64,000 nt of DNA from assembly GCA_036513895.1 (NCBI GenBank), contig DATBYF010000055.1, forward strand, positions 62,001 to 126,000, given 5' to 3'. Source of the stretch: Palsa-147 sp036513895. GTDB lineage: Bacteria; Acidobacteriota; Terriglobia; Acidiferrales; UBA7541. Position 1 is the stretch's first letter. Every line of letters starts with the position of its first letter. Below, in pieces: positions 27,191-34,739 of the stretch. Below the pieces are notes generated by a model that saw only the letters and a list, made by a program, of their open reading frames with translations, had not been told where the DNA came from and did no database searches. Made by a program: the position numbers and the translations under genes.

Positions 27191-27452
27191 GTTGACCCTC
27201 GGGTCGGTTCCCACGAACGACGCCGGACAGCTACTTCTTGCGGATCAATAGACCGGGATCGGCAGAATTAATCGAGACAAGCTTGCCGCTGCTGTCGCGG
27301 GTCGTGTGAAAACGGTCGCTAGTGCGTCCCGCGATCCGGTTCCCTTCGTCACGTACAACGGCGGAAGTGTCGCAGTACCCTGTCGTGACCGAGCCTACGA
27401 TTCTGCGAGTGCCATCGCGAATGAATTCCTTCTTCAACATTTGGTGTGCCCT

Positions 27453-27563
27453 CCGGCCCGAAGTATACAGAGCGCTGTCGGAAATTGGCCACCCGCAGGT
27501 CATCGTTGCTCGACGGGTTGCAAGTGGCCGTTCTGTGTTTCTCCTCTGTATACTTCGGGCCGG
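27453..27563. repeat. 20-bp perfect inverted repeat around a GTATAC core
   Basis: Arms at 27453-27472 and 27544-27563 are exact reverse complements (20 bp), separated by 71 bases. Each arm contains GTATAC. The right arm lies just ahead of the companion gene at 27571 and its serine recombinase. A similar GTATAC sits at the same distance ahead of the second copy of this gene pair (near 49247). It may be a recombinase binding or crossover site, or an operator. Confidence 0.55.
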
Positions 27564-27570
27564 TGACACG

Positions 27571-28113
27571 TTGACCATTCCTGAACTCATGGAAGAGCAG
27601 CGGGCGCGGGTGCGCTCCAGCGTCCTCGCGGAACGGTTCGCGGCGGCGCTGCTCTTATCCGGTGCGCTCGCAGGGCGACTGCGCGATCTCGGCGATTCAG
27701 AGCTCGGGCAAGTTCTCGACCGCGAGGTCTGCTCCAACTTGAGCGTGCTTGCGCCCGAACTGACCGTCTGCATGGAGGCTGCTGACCGCCTTTGCCGGGA
27801 CCGGGAAGACAAGCCCTCCCAACGGAGCCCCTGGCCAGAGATGAAGCGCGATGACGGAGAGCTTCTCCTCCGGGCCGAGTCGGCGCTGTATCGGGGACGC
27901 ATCCCTCACCTGCTGCTTCCGTTCCAGAGGGACAGGTTCGCGAGCGACACGTTCATGGTGCCGTCGGTGGCGGAAGCACGAGATTGTTTGTGCCGCGCGG
28001 GATTTCTCGAGACTCCCCGTTCTCCGACTGTGCTCATTGATACGCAGACCAGACAACTGATCCGACTCTACGAGGACAAAGCTAACGTGTTCGAATTCCT
28101 GAGGAGGAACTGA
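27571..28113 (+). CDS. recombinase-companion protein (180 residues)
   Basis: A protein of unknown function. I start it at the TTG at 27571 because its likely homologue at 48960-49232 also begins at a TTG in the same context (LTIPELMEEQRARV against LTIRDLMEEQRKRV). The N-terminal 75 residues are helical and conserved between the two copies (AERFAAALLLSGALAGRL, EVCSNLSVLAPELTVCMEAADRL). The C-terminal part is found only here and has mixed composition. The stop is followed by GCAG and then the recombinase start, giving a 4-base gap that recurs in the second copy. The pairing suggests a regulator or accessory factor for the recombinase. Confidence 0.65.
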   Translation: MTIPELMEEQRARVRSSVLAERFAAALLLSGALAGRLRDLGDSELGQVLDREVCSNLSVLAPELTVCMEAADRLCRDREDKPSQRSPWPEMKRDDGELLLRAESALYRGRIPHLLLPFQRDRFASDTFMVPSVAEARDCLCRAGFLETPRSPTVLIDTQTRQLIRLYEDKANVFEFLRRN

Positions 28114-28117
28114 GCAG

Positions 28118-28768
28118 ATGAAGAAGGCGGCGATCTACGTTCGTGTTTCGACCCCCGACCAGCACGTGGAATCTCAATTATACGATCTTCGAGACCTGGC
28201 GGCACAGCGAGGAGTCGAGGTTGTCCACGAATTCGAAGACCGTGGCGTTTGTGGGAAGAAGGCACGCCGTCCGGGTCTCGATGCTCTCATGGCGGATGCC
28301 CGGAAGAAGAAGTTCTCCGTCGTGCTGGTGGCAGCCTTCGACCGCATTGCGAGGAGCACCAGGAACTTTCTGCAAATAGTTGATGAACTCGACAGTCTGG
28401 GAATCGAGTTTGTGAGCCGCAGGGAAGGTGTGGCGACGGATGATGCGATGGGGCGTCTTTTCGTGACCATCATCTCGGCGATCGCAGAATTGGAACGCTC
28501 GCTCGTCGTCGAACGCGTCAAAAGCGGAATGCGCCGGGCACGGCTGGAGGGCAGACAGATCGGGAGATCGCGGCTCGATGTAGATCGCCAGCAGGTCTTG
28601 ATAGACCGCCGCTCTGGAATGTCACTGACGCAAGTCGCGAAGAAACACGGAATATCGCGTGCGTCGGTGTGCCGCATCGCGAAGCAGCCGGCGTTCGCGC
28701 CTGCCATCGTGTCGTCCGCAGAGCGGATACCCGAACTTGCGTGTGGCAGTCAAGCCTCCGAGAGGTAA
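28118..28768 (+). CDS. serine recombinase (resolvase/invertase family)
   Basis: A 216-residue small serine recombinase. The catalytic N-terminal domain shows YVRVSTPDQ with the nucleophilic Ser near residue 11, the FDRIARS segment with its conserved Arg residues (about 86-92), and FVTIISAIAELERSLVVERVKSGM of the long E-helix. A short helix-turn-helix follows (GMSLTQVAKKHGISRASVCRI, about 168-188). Length and order match resolvase/invertase enzymes. It is translationally linked to the companion gene upstream. It may resolve or invert DNA at the inverted repeat at 27453-27563; the target is inference. Confidence 0.92.
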   Translation: MKKAAIYVRVSTPDQHVESQLYDLRDLAAQRGVEVVHEFEDRGVCGKKARRPGLDALMADARKKKFSVVLVAAFDRIARSTRNFLQIVDELDSLGIEFVSRREGVATDDAMGRLFVTIISAIAELERSLVVERVKSGMRRARLEGRQIGRSRLDVDRQQVLIDRRSGMSLTQVAKKHGISRASVCRIAKQPAFAPAIVSSAERIPELACGSQASER

Positions 28769-29147
28769 TTAACGAGGCGATTGGGTCGATTCGATGCCGC
28801 TCTACGGTAACCTGAAATAATCGAGTGTTCGCGCCACTTACGACTCGTAATCAACCAAGGACATTGGAAACGTCGGAAACGTCCATCCCGAAGACGTCTC
28901 TGGTCCAAGACCCGGCGGGAATGTTCTGCACGGTGCCATTGCGCAGCTCGACAGTTAGAGTGCTAGAGTGCCATCTTCTAACTCTGTAACCCGCCATTCT
29001 ACTGACAGCGGGATTTGATACATATCAGTCATCGTAAAACGTCCGCCTCAATCCAAAGCATACCGCAGCGGGCTTTACGGATTAACTACAGAAACGCGGC
29101 GTACCATTGCTGCCGTCCATCCTTTATCAAATCCTTGGGGTTCCGAC
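28769..29147. other. intergenic region, no supported gene
   Basis: About 0.4 kb after the serine recombinase. The first bases resemble the tail at 32240-32260 (TAATTNACGNGGCG after the stop), which may mark the end of a mobile unit. No gene seen. Confidence 0.35.
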
Positions 29148-29327
29148 GTGAACGCCACTGGTAAGTGCGAATACAAATTCGGGAATGGAAAAGTGTGTAC
29201 GAATACTGCCACTGGAAATTTCGGGTCACCGTCGAACCTGCATTATTTCTGCAACGAACATCTACTCGATCTCGCAGTGCAAGTGATGGGAAGAAAGGCC
29301 ACGGAATCACCCAAGCCCAAATCATGA
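29148..29327 (+). CDS. small Cys-rich hypothetical protein (59 residues)
   Basis: A short frame beginning at GTG (29148) with GGGGT upstream. The product begins MNATGKCEYKFGNGKVCTN and contains HYFCNEHLLDLA. The spacing of C-x8-C and C-x2-H resembles a small zinc-binding module. The composition looks coded. No family recognised. Confidence 0.4.
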   Translation: MNATGKCEYKFGNGKVCTNTATGNFGSPSNLHYFCNEHLLDLAVQVMGRKATESPKPKS

Positions 29328-29515
29328 GTAATATCAGGCGCATCCTGCCGAATTTCAAACTCGGTAAACACGGCGGCATACAAGCGCAGGGATAGAGATA
29401 CTACCTTTGCATTCAAAAGGCCCGGTCGCGGCGGAATCGGGCACTGTGTCTTAGGGATAAATTCGCCGCCTGAAATTCCGAATCACGTATTTTCCATTTG
29501 TTTTCTTTTGACAGC

Positions 29516-29797
29516 TCATTCCGCGATTTCGGTGAGTATATCTACAGCTTTCTCTAGTTCCTTTCGAACAGCTTCAGCGGCTTCCTTGCTTACGAAAGTC
29601 AAAGTCTTGCTCGGCCCAAACGTGAACTGCACCTTGCCTTCGTTGAATTGCAAGCTATTCAACCATGATCCGGGCTCAACATCTTTGGTCAGCTCAGGCC
29701 CAGAAATGAATTTCAGACAGTATCCTGTGTGTGAGTATTCGTCGTAGGAAAACGTGTTGTCGGTGCCCAATGTCCGCTTTAATTTTTTCTCTCCCAT
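29516..29797 (-). CDS. small hypothetical protein (93 residues)
   Basis: A 93-residue, lysine- and glutamate-rich cytosolic-type protein with beta-strand-like segments (FSYDEYSHTGYCLKFI, KVQFTFGPSKTLTFV) and a C-terminal amphipathic helix (AAEAVRKELEKAVDILTEIAE). The ATG at 29797 follows a clear AAAGGAG site. It stands alone and resembles no family I can name. Confidence 0.6.
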   Translation of the reverse strand: MGEKKLKRTLGTDNTFSYDEYSHTGYCLKFISGPELTKDVEPGSWLNSLQFNEGKVQFTFGPSKTLTFVSKEAAEAVRKELEKAVDILTEIAE

Positions 29798-30606
29798 ATA
29801 GCGCGTATCTCCTTTAGTGGTTATCCCGTTGACGGTTCCATCAAAATGTCATACCAGAATGATGGGATTCGTCAGTACGCGTGATGGATATATGAAAGCT
29901 ACGAGCCGATTCTAGCATGGCCATGCTTTGGGCGATTTCATCACAAGCTAATGGACGAGCTACGGATTTTTGTTAAGAGCCCCCAATGCGGAAAAAAGCG
30001 GGCTCTGCGGGGACGCAACCATGCGCAGGGATAGCCTGGTAGTCGCATCGATGCCTTGAAAATCCCCGCCCGAGGGGCGGAATACTCACTAACGGAGGGC
30101 AGCCTTCTTTCCATTAGCGGCCCCGATCAACTACCTTGGCTTTGAATAACCTCCAGCTCTTGGGGTCGTCAGCGTCTGAAGAAAACCAAAACCTACATGG
30201 GTCGCGATCAAAGTGAAATCAATCGCGGTGATTAAGAGGTCTTCCGGAGCGAACAGAACGTCCTCTGAAGCGGCTAAAGACGATAGAAAGTTTCTAAAGT
30301 TTGCGCTCTTCATGCGAGCGAGTTTGCCCAAATTCCGCCTCTTACGGCCTTGGCGGTTCACGGCTTTGAACGAGACTGACATAAGCTCTCGCGACGTTCG
30401 ATACTGCGAAGCCCTATCTGCAAACTACTATGGTTTACAACTGCAAATACCTTAACGTCAATGGCTAACGGCCGCGTTAGAACCTTCGCAGGCAAGGTCA
30501 GAGTTTCGCGTCAATCGGTAACTAGGCAGATGCTTGACTTCGTACGGTGCGTGGCGTATGAACCAATAAAGGAAGTACCCGAGCCCACGCGCAGCAGGGA
30601 GTTGAT
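29798..30606. other. intergenic region, no supported gene
   Basis: About 0.8 kb. Short frames on both strands overlap without clear ribosome-binding sites. A GC-rich hairpin (CCCCGCCC/GGGGCGG-type) lies near 30065-30080 and could be a terminator, though no T-run follows. Confidence 0.35.
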
Positions 30607-30915
30607 ATGGACCCGAAAGCCTCCAATGCTGAAGATGAAAAGCCATCTGTAACTCTGCCCGGAACCGTAGAAAAAATCATCCCTCCGTTGGGACCCGAGT
30701 ATCCCGAGAAGGCGCAAATTGCCGTCAAGGGCGCAGACGACCTCTACAAAGAAGTTCGCATAGAAAATGCTTTGGAGGATGAGAACGGCAATCGGGTAAA
30801 ACTGAAACCCGGTGCCGAAGTCGCAGTCAAAATCGAGGCGGATAAAGCCGATACCGAGCCCAAGGATTCTGCCAAATCATCGCCTTCCGAAGATCGAATT
30901 TCCCGAATTGAGTAA
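30607..30915 (+). CDS. small hypothetical protein (102 residues)
   Basis: A 102-residue acidic protein. Its centre looks like a small beta-barrel or OB-like fold (SVTLPGTVEKIIPP, KAQIAVKGADDLYKEVRIENAL, VKLKPGAEVAVKIEAD), with charged, disordered ends. A CAGGGAG site precedes the ATG. It is convergent with the receiver gene next to it. No family assigned. Confidence 0.6.
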   Translation: MDPKASNAEDEKPSVTLPGTVEKIIPPLGPEYPEKAQIAVKGADDLYKEVRIENALEDENGNRVKLKPGAEVAVKIEADKADTEPKDSAKSSPSEDRISRIE

Positions 30916-30971
30916 TTTCAGTCATTCACTACCTCAAATCCTGAGCAAAATCGCGCTGCCGCCATCATGCT

Positions 30972-31400
30972 TTACTCAATGAGGACGAAGTCTTCGCCTT
31001 TCACGGCTGCTTCGACCGCCTCTACCAATGCCTCGCTCGCCTTTGTTTTTGACACGTAGGCTCGAACGCCAATCTTCTTAGCTTCTTCCACGAATTCACG
31101 ATCGGCGTGTGACGACAAAATTATAATCGAAGATTCTGGCAGAATTGTTTTGATTTCGCGGGCGGCTTCAAAACCATTCAAGACTGGCATCGTTACGTTC
31201 AACACAACCACGTCGGGTTTCAATTTCTTCGCTACCTCAATCGCTTCGGCACCGTCCTTCGCTTCTCCGCAAACTTCGATCTCAGGGTGAACTTGCAAGG
31301 TAGAGCGCACGATCGTTCTTATAACCGCGTGGTCGTCAGCGATGAGAACTCGAACCTTTCGACCGAGTCGTGAAACTCTTGTGCTGGCTGCTTCAGGCAT
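30972..31400 (-). CDS. stand-alone receiver-domain protein with Asn at the phospho-acceptor site
   Basis: A 142-residue CheY-like receiver without an output domain. The acidic pair (IADDH, D22/D23), the Ser/Thr switch residue (ILSSHAD) and the conserved Lys (VSKTKA) are all present. The phospho-acceptor, however, is Asn: the strand reads PDVVVLNVTMP (N68, codon AAC, one transition from an Asp codon). The protein therefore probably cannot be phosphorylated in the usual way and may act as a pseudo-receiver. I start at the ATG at 31400; a TTG lies 24 bases upstream. No histidine kinase is adjacent. Confidence 0.85.
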   Translation of the reverse strand: MPEAASTRVSRLGRKVRVLIADDHAVIRTIVRSTLQVHPEIEVCGEAKDGAEAIEVAKKLKPDVVVLNVTMPVLNGFEAAREIKTILPESSIIILSSHADREFVEEAKKIGVRAYVSKTKASEALVEAVEAAVKGEDFVLIE

Positions 31401-31698
31401 AATGCTATCCGCCGCCTCGTGCAATAGGAGGGGCTATAAACTTTGATCCGGGAAACGCGAAACTGGTTTCACTACCAGGCAGGAAGATCACGGCAACTTG
31501 ATGGTCGAAGGGCGGGAAGCGACGTCCCGTGCGAGAATGCGCCGCTCCGCGTTTGACGTGAGTACCTGCAAGTTGGATATGAGCTGTTGAAAAAGGTTTC
31601 ACTCACCGTCAAAGATCGGCTCGAACCCCGACGACGAACAGGAAGCACGAAGAGAACTGTTATCGCTGCTCGGCACGACTACGGCGGTTGACATTCGT
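31401..31698. other. intergenic region, no supported gene
   Basis: About 0.3 kb. Part of the sequence continues the frame of the next gene upstream of its GTG (from about 31600) without an ATG, so that gene may be truncated at its 5' end. Confidence 0.3.
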
Positions 31699-32019
31699 GT
31701 GAAGGAGGATCGCGCAAAGAGGGCAAACCAACGCGCTGTGAGTGTTCCGAATTCCGCTGCTCAGCAGGGGATCGCGCAGTACCGCGTGATGATCGGGCCC
31801 AGCTCGACGGTTGTCGACATCGAGCCACTTGGAACTGATGATCCGCTAGCGAATCTCATCGCCGAGGTGCGCGGCGCAAAGATGCCGCAAGCGCTCCCGG
31901 ACGCAACGATCACCCGGCTTCCGCGGGTGGGCACACTCGCTTGCGCAAATCCGGAGCAGCCTTGCACATTTACTCTCCTCACGACTGAATCTGCCTCTCG
32001 TTTGATTTTGCCCGATTAG
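31699..32019 (+). CDS. hypothetical protein, possibly 5'-truncated (106 residues)
   Basis: A 106-residue product from a GTG at 31699. The same frame is open and protein-like upstream to about 31600 (NPDDEQEARRELLSLLGTTT and onward) but has no start codon of the usual kind, so the gene may have lost its beginning. The middle looks beta-rich (IAQYRVMIGPSSTVVDIEPL), and the end holds LACANPEQPCTFTLL with two Cys. Function unknown. Confidence 0.4.
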   Translation: MKEDRAKRANQRAVSVPNSAAQQGIAQYRVMIGPSSTVVDIEPLGTDDPLANLIAEVRGAKMPQALPDATITRLPRVGTLACANPEQPCTFTLLTTESASRLILPD

Positions 32020-32367
32020 GCGTCTCTCCCCGATGGTATTTGGACGATGTGTGAGAAGATTTCGCCCTTTCGCCGACTGACCATTTTTTATGCTCACGCA
32101 AGCAAAAGTGAGCGCCGAAAGCGGGATATCGACCTTCGGTGGCGTCGGCGGTTTATCCGTAGTAAGAACCGATTGCCTTTTCGGCGTCGAGGGTCCGAAT
32201 TCACCCGAACTAGCGCGTGGCAATCAAGTCTCGGGCAGGTAATTGACGTGGCGCGGCACTCGTTGCGGAGCAAGCTCGAAACTTCTTTTCGAATTTGTTG
32301 CTGATTTTTTGTCCCTGCGCGATCCAACCGGAATAGCCGAAAACATCGGGGACAACGTTGGGCGCAA

Positions 32368-32481
32368 ATGGCACGGGCTGGCAAGAAGGCGATGCAGTTC
32401 CTCAGCGGGGGCCGCTACGTGGCGAACGTGGTTGATGGAAAGGTGAACCTCTACGGCGGGCGGGCGAGGACGAGTCGGTGA
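32368..32481 (+). pseudogene. partial copy of the small gene at 14169
   Basis: A 37-codon frame encoding MARAGKKAMQFLSGGRYVAN followed by VVDGKVNLYGG. This is the C-terminal hairpin of the protein at 14169-14489 (LARSGKLVMQFLSEGRYVAV, VVDGKAKLYGG). The N-terminal two thirds are missing here. It is therefore a truncated paralogue or a very short surviving gene. The next gene on the other strand is an XRE regulator. Confidence 0.5.
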
Positions 32482-32505
32482 GGATTTCTCACCGCCCCGT
32501 TCCTT

Positions 32506-32886
32506 CTAACTTGCGCGATTGCGGCGTGCCATCCCCTCCGCCAACCGCAGCAGAAGTTTTCGCTTGCGCTCATCCATCCGACGCAACGCCTTCGCGAGCG
32601 TGCGCAGTCCCGACCCTTCTGCTCCGCTAGTTCCCCACGGCCGCTCCGGTTTCCCGGTAGAGAGCAGTTTCGGCTTCTTCGGTGGTTCCTCACCTTCATA
32701 AAAAAGCATGTAGAGCGGGACTTCCAGCGCCCTAGCGTACTTCTCCAGCGTCTCGACGTTCGGGACGGTGTGTCCGTGCTCGACGCGCGACGTGTAGCAG
32801 CGTAGCAGGCCGGTGCGCTTCTCGATGTCGCCTTGGCTGAGCTTCTTGGATTCGCGAAGTTCTCGGAGTCTTTGACCGATGAGCAT
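32506..32886 (-). CDS. XRE-family helix-turn-helix regulator
   Basis: A 126-residue Cro/C1-type regulator. Residues about 5-60 form the HTH (RLRELRESKKLSQGDIEKRT, then YTSRVEHGHTVPNVETLEKY). The C-terminal half has a Pro-rich linker and a basic amphipathic helix (LRRMDERKRKLLLRLAEGMA), probably for dimerisation. Such solo regulators are common in Acidobacteriota. No clear target gene is adjacent. Confidence 0.85.
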   Translation of the reverse strand: MLIGQRLRELRESKKLSQGDIEKRTGLLRCYTSRVEHGHTVPNVETLEKYARALEVPLYMLFYEGEEPPKKPKLLSTGKPERPWGTSGAEGSGLRTLAKALRRMDERKRKLLLRLAEGMARRNRAS

Positions 32887-33083
32887 GGGCGAGAGCGTAC
32901 ACCATGGCGTAGCGCTGCCTCAATCGATTCTCTGCACGGCCTTCGCCTGTGGCGCAGCCAGTCGATCTGCGTCACCACTGACCGACGGCGGTTTGGCCGC
33001 GATAACACCGCAGATACACCCATAGGGTCGCTGGGCAAACAAGTGCCGCTATTGATGCGAAATTTTCGAGTTCGCAACGCTCC
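32887..33083. other. intergenic region, nothing supported
   Basis: About 0.2 kb between two - strand units, with no gene or motif I can support. Confidence 0.3.
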
Positions 33084-33407
33084 TTAGCGCCCGCTACTTA
33101 TTCCGCCTGATTTCTCTTTGTCTACCAGTGGGCTACACTCAGGATCGCGCCGGGCGTTACGAAAACAGAGGAACAAATGGGCCAGCCAAGGTACATCTTG
33201 TCTAGGAACTGTCGGGTTTTTACTGACCATAAATGAAGCAGCGGTCCCCTCCGCTTTTGCCCGTGCAGCCTTCTCGTCATTTTCTTGTGTTAATACGACG
33301 CCGAACACGGCGGACGCGTCATGCGTGTTAGGCAGTTCGTTGTCTGGCTTAAGCAACTGTGTTGTCCAAGCCTGCGTCGGCAATGACCCCCTAGCCTCGT
33401 TCACCAT
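33084..33407 (-). CDS. small hypothetical protein, second gene of a pair
   Basis: A 107-residue product. The ATG at 33407 follows GGGGAAACGG, and a TTG directly after the upstream stop (33428) is the alternative start. The sequence is mixed, with DASAVFGVVLTQENDEKAARA in the centre and a C-terminal basic tail. It begins 21 bases after the stop of the preceding - strand gene, so the two are probably one transcript. No family recognised. Confidence 0.45.
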   Translation of the reverse strand: MVNEARGSLPTQAWTTQLLKPDNELPNTHDASAVFGVVLTQENDEKAARAKAEGTAASFMVSKNPTVPRQDVPWLAHLFLCFRNARRDPECSPLVDKEKSGGISSGR

Positions 33408-33428
33408 TTCCGTTTCCCCTACCCCCAA

Positions 33429-33752
33429 CTAACTGCGGTCCACATAATCAGCGAACACCGTAGTTGATTTTGTGGACTTCTTACCTTCAGCAAACCTTGT
33501 TTCCAACTCGCGGCCTTTCTCTTGGACAAACTGAAGGGTTGCTTGAGCACTCTCATCAAGCAATTCGTATATTCGCATTACGACTTTCTGATTATCCGGG
33601 TTTTCCTCGGCAACACGGTCTAAAATACCCACCATATCCTTCATTTGGTTCATGGAGCCTAAGGTATACGACTTGATTTCGACGTTCATTATGTCTACGT
33701 CGGATAGGGGAACATTCTTAGGTGCTTGTGTATTTGCTTTTTTAGTGGTCAT
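33429..33752 (-). CDS. small hypothetical protein, first gene of a pair
   Basis: A 107-residue product starting at the ATG at 33752 (MTTKKANTQAPKNVPLSDVD). It is helical after residue 25, with SMNQMKDMVGILDRVAEENP and ELLDESAQATLQFVQEKGRE. The frame extends further upstream, but the extra part lacks coding character. It is transcribed divergently from the gene at 33883 with a 130-base gap that should hold both promoters. Confidence 0.55.
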   Translation of the reverse strand: MTTKKANTQAPKNVPLSDVDIMNVEIKSYTLGSMNQMKDMVGILDRVAEENPDNQKVVMRIYELLDESAQATLQFVQEKGRELETRFAEGKKSTKSTTVFADYVDRS

Positions 33753-33882
33753 GCCCGCAGTGTGCCAGCACCGGTCCGCGCCGGGCAAGTTCCCACCATA
33801 AGCTACGTGCTTAAACAGATAATAAAATGAGTTGTCTTTCGGGATACGTCCGGAGTACGGTATATGCGTAGGCGGTGAGCCG

Positions 33883-34158
33883 ATGGAAAAGTCCCTGTAT
33901 AACTTAATCGAAGAGATATTTATGAAGAACAACCCGCCGGGCAACATCAGCAATGACAGTGCGGTCAAGGTGCGGTATTACATTCAGCGGTATATCAACG
34001 CCATAAAACGACAGGAAGCAATTGTCGTACGCCTTACAGATGCGAAATTTATCGCCTACATGGGGCTTTCACGAGCCGAAGGAAAAGCCTTCCTAGACCG
34101 GATAAATCTGGCCCTGGAAAAGGTGCGTCCCTCCGACATTGCGCCAGACACGCCTTAA
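33883..34158 (+). CDS. small hypothetical protein (91 residues)
   Basis: A 91-residue helical protein starting MEKSLYNLIEEIFMKNNPPG at the ATG at 33883, preceded by GGCGGTGAG. It contains VKVRYYIQRYINAIKRQEAI and a basic centre. Size and composition fit a small DNA- or RNA-binding or antitoxin-like protein, but no family is recognised. It is divergent from the pair at 33084-33752. Confidence 0.5.
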   Translation: MEKSLYNLIEEIFMKNNPPGNISNDSAVKVRYYIQRYINAIKRQEAIVVRLTDAKFIAYMGLSRAEGKAFLDRINLALEKVRPSDIAPDTP

Positions 34159-34739
34159 TGAGTTGGTTTGCAGGAAAGCCAAAAACGCCTCAGAAAACAC
34201 GGGTCTAGTCTTTCCCCGATGGAAGCATAAAATCCTGCACTCGTTAGGGGAAATGGATGGACACTTTGATTGCCGCGTTCCGGAGGAAGATGCGCGATCC
34301 GTTCAAGTATCCGACGCGCGTAATCCACATCCTCATGGCCGCTTTAATCGGAGTGGTGAAGTACTGAGGTCCCCGTTACTAGCAGCCCACGATACGGCTT
34401 CCACCATCGCGGTTCACTTCGTCCGACATTCAAATCTCCCTTCGTCATGGCCCACGCTGGCACAAATCCCATTTTCCTACACCTTCCTTTTTTAGGATGC
34501 AACGTTTACCTAGGGCTACTGAGCGGATCGTCGGCAACTCGGAACTTATCTAGGTCGGGCCGATCAGTAACTAAGGATGGGAATGTCGGATCGGCGTCTT
34601 TCCAGAGCGCAAGGAAATTCTTGTGCCGGTAAGACGCGCAATCTAAGCGTTACCCCTCCTGCTGGGAACGTCGATGAAACTCCGGGCGTGATAGACTCTC
34701 GCCACTTACCATTTCCTTTCTCTTCTCGTGAGGTGCCCA
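34159..34739. other. intergenic region with a kinase-gene remnant
   Basis: About 0.6 kb ahead of the + strand kinase gene. Apart from the - strand kinase remnant at 34579-34635, nothing coding is supported here. Confidence 0.4.
34579..34635 (-). pseudogene. 3' remnant of a - strand Ser/Thr kinase gene
   Basis: This stretch closely matches the 3' end of the intact kinase gene at 38694 (sequence around 38738-38795), encoding a region like KDFLTLWKDADPDIRV on the - strand, with one base missing. It lies about 3.1 kb from the surviving 5' end of a related kinase at 37693, close to the 2.9 kb length of the intact paralogue. Confidence 0.55.

Noticed and set aside
27231..27902. 223-codon - strand open frame opposite the companion gene
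   Set aside because: Ser/Arg-rich shadow; the + strand frame has a conserved second copy at 48960-49232.
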